Notes: generated by a model from the letters alone, not told the origin. A DNA stretch of 64,000 bases from Caulobacter sp. UNC279MFTsu5.1 (GCF_900114015.1 NZ_FORN01000013.1:1-64000); one strand, 5' to 3'. Positions 1 to 9,713 are shown, counted from the stretch's first letter. Program-made: numbers and translations.

Positions 1-591
1 CGTATCCTGATCTCACCTCGACGCGGGGAAAGGGCGCATGGCCAGCGACCGATGCGGCGGCGGGGGGCGATCGAGCGGGACTGGGCTGGAGGGGGTTACT
101 CCAGCGTGTCCGGGGCCTTCCATCGTTGGGAAGCCCGCCCGCCGTCGGCGTCGACCGGGGACAAAGCGCGTGAATTGCCCATAGGCCCGCGCCCCCGGCG
201 TCCGGTTTCTCCCGAAAGGGATCGAGACCGGGTCCGGCTAAGCCTCAACAGGGCTGCCCACCGGACGCTGGCGGAAAACGACCGCGCGGAGCGATCGGGC
301 TTCGTCGAAACGGTATTTATCAAAGAACTCCGGACGTCGTCCGGCGCTCCGCGTCCCTTTCCGATAGCTCAGCGGGTTTCCGCGTGAGGACGAGAAGCCG
401 TGCCACGAAGCCCCCTCAGTCGCTTCGCGACAGCTCCCCCAGAGGGGGAGCAGCTATGCCGCGCTAGATCCTCCCCCTCTGGGGGAGGTGGCCCGGAGGG
501 CCGGAGGGGGACCGCGGCGTGGGCCGCGTAAACCGGATGACGCCCGCCGCCTTCACCCCCTAAGGTCCCGCCAGCCTCGGAGGAGAATCCC
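1..591. other. Gene-poor leader region with tandem RNA-like hairpins
   Basis: I see no convincing protein gene here; the open frames on both strands have no recognisable domain. Several helices stand out. Bases 204-209 (GGTTTC) pair with 224-229 (GAGACC) around an inner TCCC-GAAA-GGGA hairpin closed by a GNRA tetraloop (210-221). Bases 232-237 (GTCCGG) pair with 261-266 (CCGGAC) around an inner AGCC/GGCT pair. Bases 330-344 form CCGGACG-T-CGTCCGG. This could be a structured RNA, or the tail of something that begins before the window. It matches no RNA family that I can name (not tRNA, tmRNA, SRP RNA or RNase P RNA as far as I can read). Confidence 0.35.
411..510. repeat. Palindromic intergenic repeat, copy A
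   Basis: A 100-bp element begins CCCCCTC and ends GAGGGGG. Inside are two strong hairpins, CTCCCCCAGAGGGGGAG and CCTCCCCCTCTGGGGGAGG, and a TCGC-TTCG-CGA hairpin. Copies B (about 11568) and C (about 13984) share the architecture. Repeats of this style are common between genes in Caulobacter-like genomes, so it is probably a dispersed extragenic palindrome rather than a gene-specific signal. Confidence 0.7.
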
Positions 592-2913
592 ATGCGTCCT
601 GGACTGCTGCTGGCCGCGGTCGCCGCGCTCGCCGCCCCTTCGGCCTTCGCCCAGGACAAGACGCCCTACCAGGCCGTCGACCCGTTCATCGGCACGGGCG
701 GCGACGGCCATACCTTCCCCGGCGCGGTGGCCCCGTTCGGCATGGTCCAGCTCAGCCCCGACACCGACATCCTGCCGTTCAAGCAGAGCTACGCCCGCGC
801 CGCTGGCTACCGCTACAGCGACCCGACGATCCTGGGCTTCTCGCACACCCACTTCTCGGGCTCGGGCCATTCGGACCTGGGCGACATCCTGCTGGCCCCG
901 GTCTCGGGCGAGGCCCGGCTGGAGCCAGGCCAGGCCGACAAGCCGGGCTCGGGCTACCGCTCGCGCTTCACCCACGACGGCGAGGTCGCCCAGCCCGGCT
1001 ACTACGCCGTCACCCTGACCGACAGCCAGGTGCGAGCCGAGCTGACGGCCGGCCCGCGCACCGGCCTGCACCGCTACAGCTACGCCAAGGGCGCGCGGGC
1101 CCAGGTGCTGCTGGACCTGCGCACCTCGATCTACAACTATCCGGGCAAGGTCAGCTGGTCGCGGATCCGCGTCGCCGAGGACGGCACGGTGACCGGGATG
1201 CGCGAGACGCGCGGCTGGGCGCCGGGCCGCCAGCTCTATTTCGCCCTGCGCTTCAGCAAGCCGCTGGTCGGCAAGGCGCTGTACAACACCGAGGCCGACG
1301 TCCCCTACAAGGGCTTCGCCCAGCCGGGCCGCACGCCTAACGACCGCGCCCAGATGGAGGGCCGGGCCCTGGTCGGGGTCTTCGACTTCGGGACGATCGA
1401 CGGGCCGCTGGTGGTCAAGGCGGCCCTTTCCTCGGTCAGCGAGGACAACGCCGTCCTCAACCTCGACAGCGACGAGAAAGGCTTCGACTTCGACGGCCTG
1501 CGGGCCCACACCCGGGCCGATTGGGAGAAGGCCCTGGGCGCGGTCGAGATCGCCGCCCCGGCCGAGATGCGGACCAATGTCTACACCGCCCTCTATCACA
1601 CGCTGCTGGCCCCCAGCGTGTTCAGCGACGTCGACGGCCGCTATCGCGGGCCGGACAACGAAGTGCATCAGGCGAAAGGCTTCACCTTCCACTCGACCTT
1701 CTCGCTGTGGGACACCTTCCGCGCCGAGCATCCGCTGCTGACCCTGGTCCAACCGGAGCAGCGCACCCGCGACGTGGTCAATTCGTTGATCGCGTCCCAG
1801 CAGGAGAGCCCGTACGGGATCCTGCCGGTCTGGCAATTCCACGGCCAGGAGACCTGGACGATGATCGGCTACCACGCCGTGCCGGTGATCGCCGACGCGT
1901 ACCTGAAGGGGATCCGGGGCTTCGACGAGAAGGCGGCCCTGGACGCCATGGTCAAGAGCGCCACCTACGCCCCCTATGGCGGCCTGGGCGACTACATGAC
2001 CCTCGGCTACGTGCCGATCGACAAGGAGCCGGAGGCCGCCTCCAAGACCGTCGAATACGCCTATGACGACTGGACCATCGCCCGCATGGCCAAGGCCATG
2101 GGCCGCGACGACGTGGCCGCGACCTTCGAGAAACGCGCGGGCAACTGGAGGAACAGCTTCGACGCCAAGACCGGCTTCCTGCGGGCCAGGAAGAGCGACG
2201 GGAGCTTCCGCACGCCGTTCGACCCGACCGCGATCAACTACGGCTCGGACTACACCGAGGGCAACGCCTGGCAATATTCGTGGTTCGCGCCGCAGGACCT
2301 GGGCGGGCTGGTGGGGCTGATGGGCGGCGACGCTGCGACCGTGAAGAAGCTGGACGCCATGTTCGACTTCGACAATTCCAAGCTCGACTACTCGCACGCC
2401 GAGGACATCGCCGGCCTGATCGGCCAGTACATCCACGGCAACGAGCCCAGCCACCACGTGGCCTATCTCTACGACTACGCCGGCGCGCCGTGGCGCACCC
2501 AGGCCCGGCTGACCCAGATCGTGAAATCGCAGTACAGGCCCACGCCCGACGGCCTGTCGGGCAATGACGACCTGGGCCAGATGTCGGCCTGGCTGGTGTT
2601 CACCGCGCTGGGCTTCTATCCGGTGGCGCCGGGCTCGAACGAATATGTGATCGGCCGGCCGTTCGTGGAGCGGGCGGCGCTGAACCTGCCGAACGGCAAG
2701 CGGTTCACGGTGCGGGCCGTGGGCCTGTCGGACGCCGCGCCCTATGTCGGCGCGGTGACCCTGAACGGCCGGCCGCTGACGCGCAGCTTCCTGCGCGACG
2801 CCGAGATCCGGGCCGGGGGCGAGCTGGTCTTCACCATGAGCGCCAAGCCGAACAAGGCCTGGGCGACGGGGGCGAAGGACCGGCCGATGTCGATGACGGG
2901 GTACGGACGGTGA
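592..2913 (+). CDS. Secreted GH92-family alpha-mannosidase
   Basis: This 773-residue protein has an N-terminal signal peptide (about residues 1-21, ending AFA-Q). It then shows the hallmarks of glycoside hydrolase family 92: DPFIGTGGDGHTFPGA near residue 30, a GILPVWQFHGQETW block near 408, EGNAWQYSWFAPQD near 555, GNEPSHH near 616 and GNDDLGQMSAW near 656. GH92 enzymes are calcium-dependent exo-acting alpha-mannosidases. The conserved Glu in the EGNAWQY region and the Asp residues in GNDDLG fit the family's acid/base machinery. The length is normal for the family. It probably acts in the periplasm or outside the cell on mannose-containing glycans. It stands alone, with no transporter or regulator beside it. 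A GGAG-type ribosome site precedes the ATG. The exact linkage specificity cannot be read from the sequence. Confidence 0.93.
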   Translation: MRPGLLLAAVAALAAPSAFAQDKTPYQAVDPFIGTGGDGHTFPGAVAPFGMVQLSPDTDILPFKQSYARAAGYRYSDPTILGFSHTHFSGSGHSDLGDILLAPVSGEARLEPGQADKPGSGYRSRFTHDGEVAQPGYYAVTLTDSQVRAELTAGPRTGLHRYSYAKGARAQVLLDLRTSIYNYPGKVSWSRIRVAEDGTVTGMRETRGWAPGRQLYFALRFSKPLVGKALYNTEADVPYKGFAQPGRTPNDRAQMEGRALVGVFDFGTIDGPLVVKAALSSVSEDNAVLNLDSDEKGFDFDGLRAHTRADWEKALGAVEIAAPAEMRTNVYTALYHTLLAPSVFSDVDGRYRGPDNEVHQAKGFTFHSTFSLWDTFRAEHPLLTLVQPEQRTRDVVNSLIASQQESPYGILPVWQFHGQETWTMIGYHAVPVIADAYLKGIRGFDEKAALDAMVKSATYAPYGGLGDYMTLGYVPIDKEPEAASKTVEYAYDDWTIARMAKAMGRDDVAATFEKRAGNWRNSFDAKTGFLRARKSDGSFRTPFDPTAINYGSDYTEGNAWQYSWFAPQDLGGLVGLMGGDAATVKKLDAMFDFDNSKLDYSHAEDIAGLIGQYIHGNEPSHHVAYLYDYAGAPWRTQARLTQIVKSQYRPTPDGLSGNDDLGQMSAWLVFTALGFYPVAPGSNEYVIGRPFVERAALNLPNGKRFTVRAVGLSDAAPYVGAVTLNGRPLTRSFLRDAEIRAGGELVFTMSAKPNKAWATGAKDRPMSMTGYGR

Positions 2914-2924
2914 TGGCGCGTCGA

Positions 2925-3000
2925 AACGCCCTGAGCGTGGAGGTCCTTGAAGGGCCCTTGCAGGAGGGGAAAAGGCTCCGGATCAGACCGCCAGGGCGTT
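2925..3000 (+). terminator. Wide inverted repeat after the mannosidase gene
   Basis: AACGCCCT (2925-2932), extended by GAGCG, is matched by CGCC plus AGGGCGTT (ending at 3000), followed by GCTTTTGC. The interior of about 60 bases has its own AAGGGCCCTT palindrome. It lies between two convergent genes, so a bidirectional terminator is plausible, but the loop is long and the T-tract weak. Confidence 0.35.
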
Positions 3001-3018
3001 GCTTTTGCTCGAAACCGT

Positions 3019-3597
3019 CTAGTAGTCCAGGTCGGCCATGTTGATCCAGGCCGGGCCTGGCGCGCCTCGTGACTTGAAGGTCACGCGCGGCCGGAACTTC
3101 ACGACGTCGACGCCGCCTCGAGAGGCGCCGACGAGGACTTCGCCGCTCGCACGGGAGATTTGCTCATAGCGGAGCTTGGCGGCCTGGTCGCTTTCCCAAT
3201 GCGCGTCTTCGGCCCCGCCCTGCGGATGATTGGCCCGCGTATAGTAGAGATCATATACGAATTTCAGCGTCGATCGGCCGCCCGTCGGGATGATCTGTCC
3301 CCACAGATTGGCGATGTTGCCTGTACAGTTCTTGCAGGGACTATACTTGCAGAAGGTGACGATTTTGATCGTCCGGTCGTCACCCAGCGCCGGATCACTT
3401 TGTTTCGAAGCCAGGAATTGCTGAAACAGCAGGGACTCGATGCAGTAGCCGGCGCTGAGGCTGAACGATCTGCGGCGCGCCCAAATCGTCTGTCCGCCCG
3501 CGCGAACGACCATGCCGCCAGCCATATCCGTCCTGCCGCCCGCTTCGGAGCGTGCGATTTCCGCCAATCCGATGGCGTCGTGAGTTCCCCGTCCCAT
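3019..3597 (-). CDS. Orphan cytidine-deaminase-fold protein (putative)
   Basis: This 192-residue protein has no signal peptide. It carries a CIE triad (C52-x-E54) and, 33 residues later, SPCKNC (P87-C88-x-x-C91) preceded by a predicted strand RTIKIVTFCKY. The C/H-x-E plus PCxxC pair with this spacing is the zinc and catalytic signature of the cytidine deaminase superfamily. A following strand FVYDLYYT and a final helix-strand pair (EQISRASGEVLV) also fit the fold. Many bacterial members with this layout are toxin tips or nucleic-acid editors. Here there is no delivery domain and no space for an immunity gene. The start is supported by GGAG 7 bases upstream, and an in-frame stop lies at about 3664. 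Base composition is visibly lower in GC than the neighbours, which suggests transfer. The family assignment is inferred from motifs only. Confidence 0.55.
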   Translation of the reverse strand: MGRGTHDAIGLAEIARSEAGGRTDMAGGMVVRAGGQTIWARRRSFSLSAGYCIESLLFQQFLASKQSDPALGDDRTIKIVTFCKYSPCKNCTGNIANLWGQIIPTGGRSTLKFVYDLYYTRANHPQGGAEDAHWESDQAAKLRYEQISRASGEVLVGASRGGVDVVKFRPRVTFKSRGAPGPAWINMADLDY

Positions 3598-3733
3598 GGC
3601 TAAGCTCCGGTATGAATCAGAACCACGGTTCAGCGGTCGAATGGAACAGCTTGATCGGCGCGCTCAACCTTAGGGGATATTATAAGTGGTCACATGGTCC
3701 AGATTGCAACCCCCTTTCGCCAGCAGTCGGGCC

Positions 3734-4144
3734 CTAGAAGCCCATGCAAACCGGCTGCACCGTCACCAGGACGGCTTCCTGGGAAAACCGCGTCTCGTAG
3801 GCGCGCCGCACGGCGTCGAGCTTGTCCTCGCCGCCCGTACGACCGGGCAGGGCCAGGACCACCACCTTCGACGGCTCGCGACCGACGACGCCGTCGGCGC
3901 CGCGCCACTGGCCGGCGGCGTCCAGGATAGTCAGGCCGTCGGGGAAACGCGGGGTCAGTTCCTCGTCGACGAAGCGGGCGAAGTCGGCGTCCGAGACGCC
4001 GACCTGGTCGCCGATGTCGCGGCCGAAGAACAGCTGGGCGGTGCGGCCGGGGCTCAGGCCAGCCGGGCAGGTCGCCGGCGCCAGGCTGGCGCAGCCGCAG
4101 AGCAGCGTCGCGCCGGCCAGCAGGAGCGCCAGCGCGATCCGCAT
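3734..4144 (-). CDS. DUF3574 lipoprotein
   Basis: This 136-residue protein has a lipoprotein signal (hydrophobic stretch ending LLCGC, lipidated Cys near residue 18). It is followed by the conserved DUF3574 pattern: LFFGRDIG, VSDADFARFVDEELTPRFPDG, LDAAGQW and REPSKVVVL. The family is of unknown function and is usually found as a small envelope lipoprotein. The gene starts directly after the stop codon of proB (TAG followed at once by ATG), so it is probably translated from the proB message and may be the last gene of an obgE-proB operon. No catalytic residues are evident. Confidence 0.82.
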   Translation of the reverse strand: MRIALALLLAGATLLCGCASLAPATCPAGLSPGRTAQLFFGRDIGDQVGVSDADFARFVDEELTPRFPDGLTILDAAGQWRGADGVVGREPSKVVVLALPGRTGGEDKLDAVRRAYETRFSQEAVLVTVQPVCMGF

Positions 4145-5277
4145 CTAGCCTCCCACCGCCAGGTCGTCGGCGTGGATCATCGGGCCTTCGGTGAAGCCCA
4201 GCTCGGCCTCGATGGCGTCGGAGCGCAGGCCGGCGATGCGGTGGGCGTCGGCGCTGTCGTAGCGGACCAGGCCGCGGGCCACCTCGCGGCCGGTCTCGTC
4301 GCGCACCCGGACGGCGTCGCCCTTGTCGAACGGGCCCTCGACCGCGCGCACCCCGGCGCAGAGCAGGCTCTTGCCGCCGGCCAGGGCGGCGGCGGCCCCG
4401 GCGTCGACGGTCAGCCAGCCCTGGGGGGCCAGCGAGCCGGCGATCCAGGCCTTGTAGGCGGCGGCGGGCGAGGCCCCGGCCTCGATCACCGTGGCCGGGG
4501 CCCCGTCCTCGATGGCCTGCAGCGGCGCGGGGCGCGAGCCCAGGGTGATCAGGGTGGCGCAGCCGGCGGCGCGGGCGATGCGGGCGGCGGCGATCTTGGT
4601 GGCCATGCCGCCGGTGCCGACCCCGGCCGAGGCGTTGGCCCCCTCGGCCATGCCGGCGATCTCGGGCGTGATCTCGCTGACCCGAGCGATGTGGGCGGCC
4701 GACGGGTCGCGGCGCGGGTCGGCGGTGTAGAGACCGTCGATGTCGGACAGCAGCACCAGCAGGTCGGCGCCGACCATCTGGGCCACGCGGGCCGCCAGCC
4801 GGTCATTGTCGCCGTAGCGGATCTCCTCGGTCACCACCGTGTCGTTCTCGTTGACCACGGGCACGACGTTCAGGGCGATCAGGGTCTCGGCCGTGGCGCG
4901 GGCGTTCAGCCAGCGGCGGCGGACCTCGGTGTCGTCGCGGGTCAGCAGGATCTGGGCGGCCCCGACCCCGTGCGGCTCCAGCGCCTCCTCCCAGGCCCGC
5001 ATCAGCACCGACTGGCCGGCGGCGGCCGCGGCCTGTTTCTCGGGCAGGGTCAGGGACTTGCGGCCCGTCAGTCCCAGGCGCCGGCGGCCCAGGGCCACGG
5101 CCCCGGACGACACCACCACCACCTGCTGGCCGCGGGCCCGCAGCCGGGCCAGGTCGGCGCAGAAGGCGTCAAGCCAGGCGCGGTCGGCCGCGCCGGTGGC
5201 GGCGTCGACCAGCAGGGCCGAGCCGACCTTGAAGACGATGCGCTTGGCGCGACTGAGCGCTCCCCCCGACGAGCTCA

Positions 5278-5278
<1 letters not shown>
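4145..5278 (-). CDS. proB: Glutamate 5-kinase
   Basis: ProB phosphorylates L-glutamate to gamma-glutamyl phosphate, the first step of proline synthesis. The 377-residue protein has the amino-acid-kinase core from about residue 10 ([11 protein letters not shown]) through [23 protein letters not shown] and [14 protein letters not shown], and GTGGMATK near 215. A C-terminal PUA domain covers roughly residues 275-365, the usual full-length bacterial layout. The ATG overlaps the stop of obgE in a TAATG arrangement, so translation is probably coupled, and a DUF3574 lipoprotein gene follows without a gap. An obg-proB order is common in alphaproteobacteria. The longer open frame reading upstream in the same phase only shadows obgE, and the start chosen is the one giving the canonical kinase N-terminus. 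Confidence 0.97.
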
Positions 5279-6483
<1,205 letters not shown>

Positions 6484-6532
6484 TTAAAACAGATCATGCG
6501 ACATACGGTCCTATGAGCAAGCCGACGGGACC

Positions 6533-7507
6533 ATGGCGCGGGGAGGGCTGGCGTTGACGACGATTTCCGACGCCGAATTTGCGCACGACCTGCAGGATCT
6601 GACGCTGCCGACCCTGTGTCGCAAGTACACCCACGAGGCGTCGCTCCACCGGAACATGCTGATGAGCCGGGGCACGGGCCTGGCGCCCGAATGGCGCGAC
6701 TTCCGCGCCTTCCTGATCGCCGTCGGCCGTCGGCCGAGCGAGGCGCACAACTTCATCCTGCTCAATCGCAACGAACGCACCTATGGCCCCGGACGGGCGC
6801 GGTGGATGACGGCCGAGGAACAGGCCGCCCACGAGGAAGAGTTCGACCGCCAGCAGGCGGCCAAGAGCCGCGAAGCCCACCAGCTGATGCACCAGGCCGC
6901 GGCGATGAAGCGGGCCAGCGCGCCCAACGCGGCCAACTTCGGCCAGTGGACCCCGATGGCCGGCCGCCAGGTGGCCTATACCGAGGTCGCCAAGCGCCTG
7001 GCGATTCCGATCAACGCCCTGAACAAGACCATGGCCGACGGCCGCACGGCGGACGAGCTGGTCAAGCGCTCGGGCTCGGCCCAGGAACTGATCAATCCGG
7101 AGCTGCAATGGCTGCCGCCGGACCCGACCCGCAAGGCCAATTTCTTCGAGGCCTTCCGCATCTGGCACATGCAGGTGCAGCCGCAGTTCGCCCGCGCCGC
7201 CACCCCGACCTTCCTGTTCCTCTACATCGCCCTGCCGGTGATGAAGGAGTGCCGGGACGAGCTGATGGCCCTGAACCTGTGGAACCCGCTGGGCCAGCGG
7301 GCCATGAACGCCCGCGACAGCCACGTGGCCTGGAAGAAGTACTGCGAGTTCATGCCCCGCGCCCAGGTGGCGATGATGGAAATCCCCATCTACGCCACCT
7401 ATTCCCTGCTCAGCGACCTGGACGCCCTGTGCGAGCGGATCGTCGTCGCCGAGAAACGCTTCCGCGAAGGCCCGCAAAAGGTCGTGGCGACGCACCGGGC
7501 GGCTTAG
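6533..7507 (+). CDS. Uncharacterised soluble protein
   Basis: I do not recognise this 324-residue protein. It has no signal peptide or membrane segment. It is rich in charged helices, with an EEQAAHEEEFDRQQAAKSREAHQ stretch near 95-120 that may form a coiled coil. Later there is an aromatic-rich part (FFEAFRIWHMQVQPQF near 207; WKKYCEFMPRAQ near 270). Codon use looks native. The ATG at 6533 has only a poor ribosome site. An in-frame TTG at 6554 sits 7 bases after GGGGAGG and may be the true start (317 residues, beginning with TTISDAEF). It is transcribed divergently from obgE and lies alone. Function is unknown. Confidence 0.75.
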   Translation: MARGGLALTTISDAEFAHDLQDLTLPTLCRKYTHEASLHRNMLMSRGTGLAPEWRDFRAFLIAVGRRPSEAHNFILLNRNERTYGPGRARWMTAEEQAAHEEEFDRQQAAKSREAHQLMHQAAAMKRASAPNAANFGQWTPMAGRQVAYTEVAKRLAIPINALNKTMADGRTADELVKRSGSAQELINPELQWLPPDPTRKANFFEAFRIWHMQVQPQFARAATPTFLFLYIALPVMKECRDELMALNLWNPLGQRAMNARDSHVAWKKYCEFMPRAQVAMMEIPIYATYSLLSDLDALCERIVVAEKRFREGPQKVVATHRAA

Positions 7508-7591
7508 GACGCTTAATCCTAGATAGCGCTCGCGGTCTGCGACCTTTCATGCTGCAAGGAAGCTTCACCACTTTTTCGGGGGGCATTCTCC

Positions 7592-7921
7592 ATGCGTTTG
7601 GGTTTTCTGTCTCGCGCCATCCTCGCGGTCCTCGCGACCGCCGCCGTGTCCTCGCCGGCGTCGGCCGATATGCTGATTGAGCTCCCCACCGCCTGGCGGT
7701 TGGAGAACTACGCCAACGAGAACATCGTGATCTGGTTCACCGGGGCGTCGGCCGTCGGATGCACGAACGGGCGCCTGGCGCCGGACAGCGCCATGAGCGC
7801 GCAAGACCGCAGCCGTCTGTGGTCGCTGGTGCTGTCGGCCAAGCTGAGCAACCGCAAGGTCGGCCTCAGTTATTCGGGGACCGGCAACGCCTGCGTCATC
7901 ACCAGCTTCTTCATCGACTAG
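7592..7921 (+). CDS. Small secreted protein of unknown function
   Basis: This 109-residue protein has a clear Sec signal peptide (MRLGFLSRAILAVLATAAVSS, cleavage near ASA-D, residues 24-26). The mature part of about 84 residues contains two cysteines (VGCTNG and NACVITS) that could form one disulfide, plus strand-like segments (IVIWFTGAS, KVGLSYSGTG). It is probably periplasmic. No family is recognised. It follows the 6533 gene by 84 bases and converges on the GNAT gene. Its codon use is native, and the signal peptide followed by a hydrophilic body supports a real gene. Confidence 0.72.
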   Translation: MRLGFLSRAILAVLATAAVSSPASADMLIELPTAWRLENYANENIVIWFTGASAVGCTNGRLAPDSAMSAQDRSRLWSLVLSAKLSNRKVGLSYSGTGNACVITSFFID

Positions 7922-7960
7922 ACGCGGCTCTGGGCCGCAGCTCGGCGGCCCCGGCTCGGT

Positions 7961-8494
7961 TCAGGCCAGCCACACCATCATCCGCGTCGGCACGGGCTCG
8001 CCCCGCGCCGTCGACGGCTTGGCCTCGACGACGCCCGTATAGAGGAACCCCGCCTTGACCAGCACCTGGCCGGACGCCGGGTTGTCGGCGAAGTGGCCGG
8101 CGACGACCAGCTTCCTGCGCCAGTCGCGCTTGGCCCAGGCCAGGGCGCCCTGGGTCGCCTCCGTCGCCAGGCCGCGGCCCCAATAGGGCCGGCCGATCCA
8201 GTAGCCGATTTCCAGGTGGCCGACCGGCGGGGTGAAGAAGCCCAGCACCCCGACCACGCCCTCGTCCTCGAGGTCGATCACGAAGGTGGCGTCCTTGCGC
8301 CGGTCCTGGATCTGGCAGCGGGCCACGAAGCCGTCGGCGTCGCCCTGGCTGTAGGGCCAGGGCATGCGGGTGGTCATCTTGGCGATCGCATAGTCGCCGC
8401 ACAGCGCCGCGATCCGGCTCGCGTCGTCGATCCGGGGAGTCCGCAGCGTCAGCCGCCGCGTCTCGATGGTCGGAGCTTTCTCGATCACGCACAT
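7961..8494 (-). CDS. GNAT-family N-acetyltransferase (RimJ/RimL-like)
   Basis: This 177-residue protein has the Acetyltransf_3 layout: ETRRLTLRTPRIDDASRIAAL at the N terminus, FVIDLEDEGVVGVLGF, EIGYWIGRPYWGRGLATEA (acetyl-CoA pyrophosphate loop in the WGRGLATEA segment) and the late NPASGQVLVKAGFLYTG. Such enzymes move acetyl from acetyl-CoA to an amine on a protein terminus or small molecule; the substrate cannot be read here. The ATG at 8494 is preferred over the longer frame because GGGAG lies 7 bases upstream and the domain begins shortly after. It is a single-gene unit between convergent and unrelated neighbours. Confidence 0.88.
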   Translation of the reverse strand: MCVIEKAPTIETRRLTLRTPRIDDASRIAALCGDYAIAKMTTRMPWPYSQGDADGFVARCQIQDRRKDATFVIDLEDEGVVGVLGFFTPPVGHLEIGYWIGRPYWGRGLATEATQGALAWAKRDWRRKLVVAGHFADNPASGQVLVKAGFLYTGVVEAKPSTARGEPVPTRMMVWLA

Positions 8495-8589
8495 GGCGCG
8501 TCTCCCGTTCTCGGTCCTTCTAGGTGGGGACCGTGACGCTCGGATTTCAGGCCTGGGGTGCTTTTGCGGCCAAGAAATTTCGAGCGCGG

Positions 8590-8631
8590 ACAAAACAAAA
8601 GCGGGGAGCCCGGCGTCCGGACTCCCCGCTT
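8590..8631 (-). terminator. Rho-independent terminator of rplU-rpmA
   Basis: On the minus strand AGCGGGGAG ... CTCCCCGCT (8600-8630) forms a GC-rich 9-bp stem, followed by TTTTGTTTTG. It lies 65 bases beyond the rpmA stop codon. Confidence 0.85.
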
Positions 8632-8695
8632 GGGTCTTGTCTGTCCGGATCGTCTTTCTGGAGGAAAGCGCGACCCGGTCTCTACGCGGTTCGCG

Positions 8696-8965
8696 CTATT
8701 CGGCGGCTTGAGCCGCCGGAGCCACGTTCACGTAGGTCCGATTGTTGCGCTTGGTGACGAACGCCACCGCGCCCTCGATAAGGGCGAACAGGGTATGGTC
8801 CTTGCCCATGCCGACATTGACGCCCGGGTAGAACTTGGTGCCGCGTTGACGGATGATGATGTTGCCGGCGGCGACCTTCTGGCCGCCGAACTTCTTCACG
8901 CCAAGACGACGGCCAGCCGAGTCGCGGCCGTTGCTGGACGAACCACCAGATTTCTTGTGAGCCAT
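8696..8965 (-). CDS. rpmA: 50S ribosomal protein L27
   Basis: L27 reaches into the peptidyl-transferase centre through its N-terminal tail. The 89-residue sequence begins [16 protein letters not shown] and contains [27 protein letters not shown] and [13 protein letters not shown], all diagnostic of the family, with a short alanine-rich end. There is no cleavable Firmicutes-style N-terminal extension. GGAGG precedes the start by 6 bases. It is the second gene after rplU with an 83-base gap, and a strong terminator follows. The rplU-rpmA pair sharing one promoter is the standard bacterial arrangement. Confidence 0.98.
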   Translation of the reverse strand: MAHKKSGGSSSNGRDSAGRRLGVKKFGGQKVAAGNIIIRQRGTKFYPGVNVGMGKDHTLFALIEGAVAFVTKRNNRTYVNVAPAAQAAE

Positions 8966-9048
8966 AGCGGCCTCCTAGTTCCTTTGGTCCGGTTTCCCTC
9001 AGAAGAGACCTGGACCAAGCTAATCGTTCATTGAGCCCCGCGAGGGTC

Positions 9049-9561
9049 TCAGGCTTCGGCTTCCGGAGCGGTCTCGGCGGCGGCCTTCTTCGGCGCGGCC
9101 TTCTTCTTCGGAGCGGGGGCGGCTTCGGCCTTCACCGGAGCGGTCGGGATGGTCGCCGGGACGGCGGCGTCACCCAGGCCGCGGGCGCGGGCGTTCAGGA
9201 TCACCTTCGGGGTCAGGTCGATCGCGCCGTCCCACTTGCTTTCCTTGCCGGCGCCGGCGACCGAGGTCACGCGGATGACCGACTCGGTCTGGCGGTGGCC
9301 GCGAGTGCGGCGATAGCCCTGGCGGCGGATCTTCTTGAAGATCTTCACCTTCTCGCCCTTGCGGGTTTCGAGCAGGGTTCCGGAGACGACAGCGCCGTCC
9401 ACCGTGGGGGCGCCGACCGTCACGGCCTCGCCTTCGCCAAGCATCAGGACTTCGCCGAAAGCGACTTCCGCGCCCGGTTCACCGTCGAGCTTTTCGACAA
9501 CCAGCAGGTCGCCGGCTTGGACCCGGTACTGCTTGCCGCCGGTTTTGATCACCGCGTACAT
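9049..9561 (-). CDS. rplU: 50S ribosomal protein L21 with a long C-terminal extension
   Basis: L21 binds 23S rRNA early in large-subunit assembly. The first 100 or so residues are classical (MYAVIKTGGKQYRVQAGDLL, KVKIFKKIRRQGYRRTRGHRQ). The protein is 170 residues where about 103 is common. The extra part includes a region near 110-140 (SKWDGAIDLTPKVILNARARG) and a low-complexity Ala/Lys/Pro/Glu tail (APAPKKKAAPKKAAAE). Such tails occur in alphaproteobacterial ribosomal proteins and are probably disordered. It is first in the rplU-rpmA operon, with its own promoter at 9638-9665. Confidence 0.97.
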   Translation of the reverse strand: MYAVIKTGGKQYRVQAGDLLVVEKLDGEPGAEVAFGEVLMLGEGEAVTVGAPTVDGAVVSGTLLETRKGEKVKIFKKIRRQGYRRTRGHRQTESVIRVTSVAGAGKESKWDGAIDLTPKVILNARARGLGDAAVPATIPTAPVKAEAAPAPKKKAAPKKAAAETAPEAEA

Positions 9562-9637
9562 AGGTTAGCGCCTTAAGAAACGTGCGTTCGCAAAATAGGG
9601 AACGCCCGCGAGGAAACCCAGCGGGCGAGGGGGCGGA

Positions 9638-9665
9638 CTTATACAGGCCAAGCCCGGTGAGTCAA
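9638..9665 (-). promoter_or_regulatory. Housekeeping promoter of rplU-rpmA
   Basis: On the minus strand TTGACT (9660-9665) and TATAAG (9638-9643) are separated by 16 bases and lie about 80 bases ahead of the rplU start. Both hexamers are close to the sigma-70 consensus. This is the clearest promoter in the window. Confidence 0.7.
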
Positions 9666-9713
9666 CGGCCGGATGCGGCTTTCCGGCAACCATCACGAGT
9701 CAGATCGGGCTGG

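Noticed and set aside
553..2457. A 634-residue open frame on the minus strand opposite the GH92 gene
   Set aside because: It is an antisense shadow created by high third-position GC. Its composition (His, Arg, Asp, Gly, Val rich) matches the usual antisense artefact and it shows no domain, while the plus strand carries clear GH92 motifs.
3160..3603. A 147-residue plus-strand frame opposite the deaminase-like gene
   Set aside because: The minus-strand frame has the better ribosome site and a coherent zinc-motif pattern. The plus frame has no recognisable features.
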